Shown one piece after another: positions 58,163 through 64,000 of a stretch of DNA of 64,000 nucleotides. Both the position numbers and the translations under genes were made by a program. Origin of the DNA: Candidatus Mediterraneibacter faecavium (GTDB lineage: Bacteria > Bacillota > Clostridia > Lachnospirales > Lachnospiraceae); the NCBI GenBank assembly GCA_019119995.1, contig DWVY01000025.1, forward strand, positions 1 to 64,000, in the 5' to 3' direction. How positions within the stretch are numbered: the first letter of the stretch is position 1; every line of letters starts with the position of its first letter. Below the pieces are notes generated by a model that saw only the letters and a list, made by a program, of their open reading frames with translations, was not told the DNA's origin and did no database searches.

Positions 58163-58757
58163 TTATCTGGGGTGGATCGAGCGGACTGTCACGATCCGGT
58201 GGGAGGAAGAGAACCGGTACGGGGACAGCCAGATATTCGGATTCTGGCATGAGGACAGCTTCTTTATGAACCTGGTCCTTGAGAAACTGGCTCACAAGAC
58301 TGCGCCGGTAGATGTGATCGTGACCGCGGACACCCGGGGCAATTATATAGAAAATATGGTGAGAAGATGCGGCGGAAATGCGCTGCGCGTGCCGGACGGA
58401 TTCAAAGCATTTGCGGCGCTGAAAAAGATCGTGCAGGATTCTTACGAGAAGACACATTCCATCGCCGTGGCGCTGGACGGACCGCTCGGGCCGAGACACG
58501 AGCCGAAGAAGCTGGCATTCTATCTGTCGGAACACGCGGAAGAAGATTTCGTAGGCATCAGCCTTTCCTATTCTTCCTGCCTGCGGATTCGGAGCCGCTG
58601 GGATAAATACGTGATCCCGCTGCCGTATACGACTGTCACGGTGGCGGTCAAAAACTACGGCGTGGTAAAGAAAAACCAGATACCAAAGCTGCCCGTGTCA
58701 GCGCCGGAGCCTGTGCCGGAACCGGTATCCGGCGTTGAACTGTTGCCAAAAAGATAA
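58113..58757 (+). CDS. DUF374/lysophospholipid acyltransferase-like protein
   Basis: A 214-residue protein with IFGFWHEDSFFMNLV (acyltransferase-like His and acidic residue), VIVTADTRGNYIENMVRRCG and VALDGPLGPRHEPKK, the pattern of DUF374 proteins in the LPLAT superfamily. It probably acylates a lipid or glycolipid. The C-terminal tail is Pro/Glu-rich (SAPEPVPEPVSG). ATG 58113 follows AAAGGAG and lies inside the end of the glycosyltransferase gene, so coupled translation is likely. Confidence 0.82.
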   Translation: MRLKKIGENALQWLFTNYLGWIERTVTIRWEEENRYGDSQIFGFWHEDSFFMNLVLEKLAHKTAPVDVIVTADTRGNYIENMVRRCGGNALRVPDGFKAFAALKKIVQDSYEKTHSIAVALDGPLGPRHEPKKLAFYLSEHAEEDFVGISLSYSSCLRIRSRWDKYVIPLPYTTVTVAVKNYGVVKKNQIPKLPVSAPEPVPEPVSGVELLPKR

Positions 58758-58775
58758 GAGAGAAGAGGAGACATC

Positions 58776-59474
58776 ATGGAGACAAACAACATACTGATCG
58801 TAGAGGATGACAAGGAGATCCGGGAGGGTGTCCAGATCTACCTGCAGAGTCAGGGGTATAAAGTATTTCAGGCGGCGGACGGCATCGAAGGGCTGGAGAT
58901 CATAGAGAAGGAAGACATCCACCTGGCTATCGTGGACATCATGATGCCGCGGATGGACGGCATCCGCATGACGATGAAGTTAAGGGAGAAGCATGATTTC
59001 CCGGTGATCATGCTGTCGGCAAAGTCCGAGGAAGTGGATAAAATCACCGGCTTGAATATCGGCGCGGACGACTACGTGACAAAGCCGTTTACGCCCATGG
59101 AACTGATGGCGCGGGTGAATTCGCAGCTTCGACGTTACCGGAAGTTCCTGGAGAAGCTTGCCCCGCAGGAAAACGTGCATGTGATCGGAGGTCTGGAGAT
59201 CAACGAGGATGCAGTGGAAGTGACGATGGACGGCAGGCCGGTGAAGCTTACGCCCATTGAATATAAGATTCTGCTCCTGCTGGCGAAGAATCCGGGCAGA
59301 GTATTCTCATCCGAGGAGATCTATGAGCGCGTATGGCAGGAAAAAGCCATCAATACCGATACGATCATGGTACACGTGAGAAACATAAGAGAGAAGATCG
59401 AGATCGATCCGAAGAATCCGAAATATTTAAAGGTGGTGTGGGGTGTTGGATACAAAATTGAAAAACAGCCGTAA
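58776..59474 (+). CDS. OmpR-family response regulator
   Basis: A 232-residue regulator: acidic pair VEDDKE, phospho-site Asp54 in AIVDIMMPRMDGI, switch Lys in VTKPFTPMEL, and winged-helix output (KLTPIEYKILLLLAKNPGRVFSSEEIYERVW), of the VanR/WalR group. It overlaps the kinase gene by 32 bases and follows the acyltransferase-like gene closely. It probably controls envelope genes. Confidence 0.96.
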   Translation: METNNILIVEDDKEIREGVQIYLQSQGYKVFQAADGIEGLEIIEKEDIHLAIVDIMMPRMDGIRMTMKLREKHDFPVIMLSAKSEEVDKITGLNIGADDYVTKPFTPMELMARVNSQLRRYRKFLEKLAPQENVHVIGGLEINEDAVEVTMDGRPVKLTPIEYKILLLLAKNPGRVFSSEEIYERVWQEKAINTDTIMVHVRNIREKIEIDPKNPKYLKVVWGVGYKIEKQP

Positions 59475-61878
59475 GAGAGGGATTATTGCAGCCGTCATAT
59501 TACTTGGCATCTGTTCCATGATCATGATGTCGCAGTATGACGGGATCGGCCGGGCGATCAAATCTGTGCCGACGACATACGAGGCTTCCTTTGTCGATAC
59601 GCTTGGGGAAAGCAGCTTCGGACAGGATCTCGCGGAGGGAAATTATCTTGTATATAATCAGTACTCCCGTGATACGGATCCCGCAGAAGTGTTGAAAGAA
59701 TTCGGCCAGAGAAACTTTGAACTGACCGGGAAATATCTGGATATCGGCCTGTTCGATGCGGAGGGAAATCCGCTTTCCGTGGAGAACGATGACTCTGAAA
59801 GTAAGAAAGCTGCGCCGCTGGAGACCGGAGATAATGCAGAGACCGAAGAAGGAAATACACAGGAAGCAGGAAAAACGGGAGATACGGAAGAAACGGGAGA
59901 TACAGCGGATACAGGAAACACAACAGATACAGAAAGCACAGCGGACAGGCGGCTGGCAGAAGCGGACGAGTCGGAAGCAGGGTATGCATTCCGGGCGAAA
60001 TATACATTCTCTGCGGGCGGTGAACTGGCGGGGATCCAGGTGGACGGGACTGAGCTTGAGCCGGAAGACGAGTATACGCTGGAGACAAGATTCCTCGCGT
60101 ATGCGCAGCAGACAGAAGATGAGCAGTATATATCCAGCATTACTTCCCCCCAGGACGTGACGATCATCTATGGCATGAGCGAGGAAAATAAGGATGCGTT
60201 TATGGAGAAAAATGCGTGGATTGAAGAGAATTATCCCCCGGAAGTAGAGTACACTGCCAATTATCGGGATACACTGGAAACACTGTGGGTCATTGTGATC
60301 CTGGCGGCGCTTCTGCTCCCATTTAGGAAGAAGCTGGATATCAGTGATATGAAACTGTTTGATGTGCCCTTTGAAGTAGTGCTTCTGGTATGGCTTCTCG
60401 CGATGACTGCCAGTCTGGACGGGCCGGCGCCGTATATCGTGGATCACACGGTCAGGGATACGCTCCTGCCGGGCATGCAGATGGGCAACGGGATCTGGCT
60501 GATCGCCATGGCATTCAACTTTGCTATGTGGTTCGTACTGATCGGAGTCTTCTTCTGGGCGGCGACTTCCTTAAGAGCCATATTCCGCATGAAAGGCGCA
60601 TACTGGCGCGATCGCACGCTGACCATGAAGCTGATCCGGCATTACCGTGGCAGAGGCACCGAGAGCGATGAAGAGATGGTGAGAAAGGCAGGGGGCGTCA
60701 TCAAGCGGGTGAAAGGATTCTTCGCAAAACAGTACGATGCACTCCAGCATCTGGATTTCCGCGAGAAGACGAACCGGACGATCCTTAAGATCGTGATCAT
60801 CAACTATATCATACTGGCGGTCGTGTGCTTCCTGTGGTATTACGGAACACTTGCGCTTATCATTTACTCCGTGCTTCTGTTCCTCTTCCTGAGAAAATAT
60901 GTGAAAGACCTTCAGGAGAAATATAAGCTGCTCCTCAGATCGACGAACCAGCTCGCCGACGGGCATCTGGACGTTCCCATCGAGGGGGATATCGGGCTGT
61001 TCAATCCGATCCAGGATGAACTGAAGAAGATCCAGAAAGGGTTCAAGAAAGCCGTGGACGAGGAAGTGAAGAATGAGAGGATGAAGACAGAGCTTGTGAC
61101 GAATGTATCCCATGACCTGCGCACGCCGCTTACCGCGATCATCACTTATACGGATCTTCTGAAAAACGAGAAAGACGAGGAGAAACGGAAAGAATATATC
61201 GAAGTGTTGGAGAAAAAGTCACTGCGGCTTAAAGTGCTGATCGAAGACCTCTTTGAGATCAGCAAGGCGGCGAGCAAGAGCGTTGTCATGCACTATATGA
61301 AAGTAGATATCGTGGATCTCATCAAACAGGTGGGGCTTGAAAACGACAGCAAGATCAAAGAGGCAAATCTTGACTTCCGCTGGAAACTGCCGGAGCACAA
61401 GCTCGTCATGTGGCTGGACAGCCAGAAGACGTACCGGATCTTCGAGAACCTGATCGTAAATATCACGAAATACGCGATGCCGCATACGAGAGTGTATATC
61501 GAGATGACAGAGCAGGAAAAAGACGTACACATTTCCATGAAAAATATTTCTGCGGTGGAGCTTAACTTTGACACGGAAGAGATCACGGACCGCTTTGTCC
61601 GCGGGGACGCTTCAAGGAATACGGAAGGGTCAGGTCTGGGGCTTGCCATTGCCAAGAGCTTTATCGAACTGCAGCACGGCACACTGAAGATCTCTACCGA
61701 GGCGGATCTCTTCAAGGCGGATATCACACTGCCGAAGCTTGAGATCCCGCCGGAAGAAGAGCAGAGACTACAGGCGGAGAAAGAGAAGAGACGGCAGGAA
61801 CAGGAAGAGCACAGGCAGCGGCAGGAAGAACACAGACGACAGGAGCAGGAAGAGCACAGGCAGCAGACGGAAAAATAG
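59443..61878 (+). CDS. VanS-like sensor histidine kinase with acidic outside insert
   Basis: An 811-residue kinase. One N-terminal membrane segment (about 13-30), an outside domain (about 31-280) containing a Thr/Asp/Gly/Glu repeat stretch (about 125-168), several membrane segments (about 282-400 and 450-485), HAMP-like helix, HisKA with His557 in NVSHDLRTPLTAIITYTDLL, and HATPase_c with the unusual N-box NLIVNITKYA and SGLGLAIAKSF. The last ~40 residues are Glu/Gln/Arg repeats. Start GTG 59443 follows AGGTGGTG inside the regulator gene. It senses an unknown envelope signal. Confidence 0.92.
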   Translation: MLDTKLKNSRKRGIIAAVILLGICSMIMMSQYDGIGRAIKSVPTTYEASFVDTLGESSFGQDLAEGNYLVYNQYSRDTDPAEVLKEFGQRNFELTGKYLDIGLFDAEGNPLSVENDDSESKKAAPLETGDNAETEEGNTQEAGKTGDTEETGDTADTGNTTDTESTADRRLAEADESEAGYAFRAKYTFSAGGELAGIQVDGTELEPEDEYTLETRFLAYAQQTEDEQYISSITSPQDVTIIYGMSEENKDAFMEKNAWIEENYPPEVEYTANYRDTLETLWVIVILAALLLPFRKKLDISDMKLFDVPFEVVLLVWLLAMTASLDGPAPYIVDHTVRDTLLPGMQMGNGIWLIAMAFNFAMWFVLIGVFFWAATSLRAIFRMKGAYWRDRTLTMKLIRHYRGRGTESDEEMVRKAGGVIKRVKGFFAKQYDALQHLDFREKTNRTILKIVIINYIILAVVCFLWYYGTLALIIYSVLLFLFLRKYVKDLQEKYKLLLRSTNQLADGHLDVPIEGDIGLFNPIQDELKKIQKGFKKAVDEEVKNERMKTELVTNVSHDLRTPLTAIITYTDLLKNEKDEEKRKEYIEVLEKKSLRLKVLIEDLFEISKAASKSVVMHYMKVDIVDLIKQVGLENDSKIKEANLDFRWKLPEHKLVMWLDSQKTYRIFENLIVNITKYAMPHTRVYIEMTEQEKDVHISMKNISAVELNFDTEEITDRFVRGDASRNTEGSGLGLAIAKSFIELQHGTLKISTEADLFKADITLPKLEIPPEEEQRLQAEKEKRRQEQEEHRQRQEEHRRQEQEEHRQQTEK

Positions 61879-61884
61879 AGAGAT

Positions 61885-61920
61885 AAAAATCCGGCAGGGG
61901 AGTTACTCTGCCGGATTTTT
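61885..61920 (+). terminator. Terminator of the two-component operon
   Basis: A perfect 13-bp stem, AAAAATCCGGCAG with CTGCCGGATTTTT, around a 10-base loop, directly after the kinase gene. Confidence 0.92.
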
Positions 61921-62015
61921 ATGGTATGATAGGAGCAGTTACACAGAACGGGCTGATGATGAATAACATGCCCGCCCTGCGCCGGAGTGACCGGCCAGGG
62001 GGAAAGGAGAATCGT

Positions 62016-62696
62016 ATGAAATATGAAATTCAGGGAAATGAGCTTCCGGTAGTAGTATGCTATCTGGAGAACGGGGAATCAATGATCACGGAGCGCGGAT
62101 CTATGAGCTGGATGTCTCCGAACATGAAGATGGAGACAACGTCAAACGGCGGGATCGGAAAAGCGCTCGGCAGGATGTTTGCCGGGGAGGCGCTTTTCCA
62201 GAACCGCTACACGGCGCAGGGCGGCAACGGGATGATCGCGTTCGCATCCAGCTTCCCCGGACAGATCCGTCCGTGGCAGATCGGACCGGGCAATGAGGTG
62301 ATCGTCCAGAAATCCGGTTTCCTCGCGGCGGAAGAGGGCGTAGAGCTGTCTGTATTCTTCCAGAAGAAACTGGGAGCAGGATTCTTCGGCGGCGAGGGAT
62401 TCATTATGCAGAGACTGTCCGGACAGGGTATGGCATTCCTTGAGTTTGACGGCCATGTGGTGGAGTACAATCTGCAGCCGGGGCAGCAGATCGTGATCGA
62501 CACCGGATATCTGGCGGCGATGGATGCGACCTGCCAGATGGATATTAAGAGTGTGCCCGGACTCAAGAACATGGTATTCGGCGGAGAGGGCATCTTCAAT
62601 ACCATTATCACAGGACCTGGACGCGTGTGGCTCCAGACAATGCCGCTGTCAGGCGTTGCGGCTCAGATACTCAAATTCATGCCGCCGAGCAAATAA
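62016..62696 (+). CDS. AIM24/TIGR00266-family protein
   Basis: A 226-residue soluble beta-rich protein: MKYEIQGNELPVVVCYLENGESMITE, GGEGFIMQRLSGQGMAFLEF and GPGRVWLQTMPL are typical of the AIM24 (DUF124) family, of unknown function and often near stress or envelope genes. ATG 62016 has AAAGGAG 6 bases upstream; an ATG 30 codons earlier has no ribosome site. Confidence 0.92.
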   Translation: MKYEIQGNELPVVVCYLENGESMITERGSMSWMSPNMKMETTSNGGIGKALGRMFAGEALFQNRYTAQGGNGMIAFASSFPGQIRPWQIGPGNEVIVQKSGFLAAEEGVELSVFFQKKLGAGFFGGEGFIMQRLSGQGMAFLEFDGHVVEYNLQPGQQIVIDTGYLAAMDATCQMDIKSVPGLKNMVFGGEGIFNTIITGPGRVWLQTMPLSGVAAQILKFMPPSK

Positions 62697-62726
62697 AAAG
62701 GCGATTTTTTCAGAGAGGTGCGGAAA

Positions 62727-62933
62727 ATGGCAAGGACAGTGGCGATCGGGCATCAGGATTATGAGACCGTCCAAAACGCGCTGGATCAGATCAGAGAGAA
62801 GGATTACGCCAGGGAGATGATCGAGAATGGCGTGCCGGAAGAACGGATCCGGGCATATGGTTTTGCATTCCGGGGGAAGGAAGTGCTGATCGAGGAGTCT
62901 GAAACCGGGGCGGGAAATGCTGAAAATAAATGA
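62727..62933 (+). CDS. Small hypothetical protein upstream of moxR-type gene
   Basis: A 68-residue soluble charged protein (MARTVAIGHQDYETVQNAL, then KDYAREMIENGVPEERIRAYGFAF). AGAGGTG lies 6-7 bases before ATG 62727; its stop overlaps an ATG of the next frame (ATGA). I do not recognise a family. It is probably cotranscribed with the MoxR gene. Confidence 0.65.
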   Translation: MARTVAIGHQDYETVQNALDQIREKDYAREMIENGVPEERIRAYGFAFRGKEVLIEESETGAGNAENK

Positions 62934-62956
62934 AACAGTACACCGGGAGGGTGAGT

Positions 62957-63907
62957 ATGACGGAGAGAAGATACAGTGCGCAGCGCGTGATCGATGAAGT
63001 GGAGAAAGCGGTTGTGGGCAAGAGAGACGTCCTGACGAAGATCATGACGGCGATCCTTGCCGGCGGCCATATCTTGATAGAAGACATACCGGGAACGGGC
63101 AAGACGACGATGGCTCTTGCATTTTCCAAAGCGATGGGGCTTAAGACGCGGAGAGTACAGTTTACGCCGGATGTGCTGCCGTCGGATCTGACCGGATTTA
63201 CGGTGTATCAGAAGGAAACCGGGCAGTTCGTATACCAGCCGGGAGCAGTTATGTGCAATCTGCTGCTGGCTGACGAGATCAACAGGACGTCCCCGAAGAC
63301 CCAGTCGGCGCTCCTGGAAGTAATGGAGGAACGGCAGGTGACGGTGGACGGTGTGACGCGCAGGACGGGGGAGCCGTTTATCGTGATCGCCACGGAGAAT
63401 CCGACAGGCTCGGCAGGAACGCAGCTTCTGCCGGAGTCGCAGCTGGACCGCTTCATGATCTGCGTCAGTATGGGATATCCCACGGTGGAGGAAGAGATGG
63501 AGATCATGCGCAGGAGTCAGGAGACGGACCGGACGGCTGGGATCACACCGGTCCTGGATGCGCCGGGGCTTTCGGATATGATCCGCGAGGCAAGGAACAT
63601 CTATATGCATGAGAGGATCTGCCGGTATATTGCGGAACTGGCAAAGGCTACAAGGGAGAACGAGTGGACGGAGCTGGGATTAAGCCCCCGCGGGACAGTG
63701 GCGCTGACAGCCATGGCAAAAGCCTGCGCATACTTAAAGGACCGCGCCTATGTGATCCCGTCCGATGTGGAAGAGGTTTTCCCCTGCGTGGCGGCGCACA
63801 GGATCATCCTGAATATGAAAGCGAAGGTGGCCCATGTGAAGGTGTCAGAGACGATCCGGCAGATACTGGAGAACACGGAGAAACCGGCGCTGAAAGCAAG
63901 GCGGTAG
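62957..63907 (+). CDS. MoxR-type AAA+ ATPase
   Basis: A 316-residue ATPase: Walker A DIPGTGKTTMALAF, Walker B LLLADEINRTSPKTQSALLE, sensor region IATENPTGSAGTQLLPESQLDRF. MoxR proteins act as chaperones for metal or complex insertion, usually with a DUF58/VWA partner. ATG 62957 is chosen because GGAGG lies 6 bases upstream; an ATG at 62930 overlapping the previous stop is possible. The start of a membrane protein gene follows 4 bases later. Confidence 0.93.
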   Translation: MTERRYSAQRVIDEVEKAVVGKRDVLTKIMTAILAGGHILIEDIPGTGKTTMALAFSKAMGLKTRRVQFTPDVLPSDLTGFTVYQKETGQFVYQPGAVMCNLLLADEINRTSPKTQSALLEVMEERQVTVDGVTRRTGEPFIVIATENPTGSAGTQLLPESQLDRFMICVSMGYPTVEEEMEIMRRSQETDRTAGITPVLDAPGLSDMIREARNIYMHERICRYIAELAKATRENEWTELGLSPRGTVALTAMAKACAYLKDRAYVIPSDVEEVFPCVAAHRIILNMKAKVAHVKVSETIRQILENTEKPALKARR

Positions 63908-63911
63908 AGAG

Positions 63912-64000
63912 ATGGTCAGAAGAACGGCAGGGTATCTGGCGGTGCTCCTTGTCACCGTATATCTGTTTTTTATGTATGACGCGTCGGCGCTCTCCGGCAT
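63912..64000 (+). CDS. Partial membrane protein, probable DUF58 partner of MoxR
   Basis: ATG 63912 opens a frame to the window end: MVRRTAGYLAVLLVTVYLFF then MYDASALSG, with an N-terminal hydrophobic segment. DUF58 proteins usually follow moxR and begin with one or two membrane segments, so this is the expected partner, but only 29 codons are visible. Confidence 0.6.
   Translation, partial: MVRRTAGYLAVLLVTVYLFFMYDASALSG

Overview
The window looks like a chromosomal segment from a gut-type Clostridia, most likely a Lachnospiraceae member. The reasons are moderate GC, strong AAGGAG-type ribosome binding sites, cell-wall anchoring with a VQTG-like sorting motif, a RAP-type glutamine synthetase paired with an ANTAR protein, DHOD type 1B (pyrK+pyrD), and many gut glycoside hydrolases. 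The genus cannot be fixed from sequence alone. No insertion sequence, prophage, rRNA operon or CRISPR array was seen.

Layout. 0.2-9.0 kb: an alpha-galactoside (raffinose-type) utilisation locus: AraC regulator, divergent ABC importer (binding lipoprotein and two permeases), GH36 alpha-galactosidase, and a GH13_4 amylosucrase-like enzyme carrying a ~150-residue Lys/Glu/Ala helix. 9.0-12.1 kb: glnA behind a near-consensus promoter and an immediate terminator hairpin, then an ANTAR antiterminator-type protein and dapF. 12.3-22.5 kb: plant-glycan enzymes (DUF5060-type TIM-barrel hydrolase, a 5'-truncated GH78 rhamnosidase, a GH43-GH3 fusion whose 3' end is broken by deletion and frameshift), with an AAA-ATPase/PD-(D/E)XK gene in between. 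22.6-30.3 kb (mostly minus strand): an AlbA_2 regulator, an ABC transporter with its two-component system, an XRE regulator with a small membrane protein, and two tRNA genes. 30.6-33.6 kb: a small protein, a polysaccharide deacetylase, and a second AlbA_2 gene whose winged-helix end lies in the -1 frame beyond 13-bp repeats. 33.7-38.4 kb: a ribosomal-protection-type GTPase fused to a Rae1-like NYN nuclease domain, an ECF S component and two small membrane proteins. 38.5-47.6 kb: pyrF-pyrK-pyrD, then a wall-anchored nucleotidase and an Rpn-type nuclease, then pyrE. 47.6-54.5 kb: small membrane proteins, an M29-type aminopeptidase and purE-purM-purN-purD. 54.7-64 kb: a PD-(D/E)XK protein, an exported unknown, DedA, a GT4 glycosyltransferase, an acyltransferase-like protein, a large two-component system, an AIM24 protein and the start of a MoxR-DUF58-type operon.

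The genes form several working units: import and splitting of raffinose-family sugars (galactose removed by GH36, the remaining sucrose used by GH13_4); ammonium assimilation; UMP and IMP synthesis, with a surface nucleotidase that may feed nucleoside salvage; and an envelope lipid/glycolipid set. The most unusual items are the ribosome-binding GTPase/Rae1-like fusion, the frame-switch candidate in the second AlbA_2 gene, the glnA leader hairpin with its ANTAR neighbour, the helix-tethered amylosucrase, and the damaged GH78/GH43-GH3 pair.
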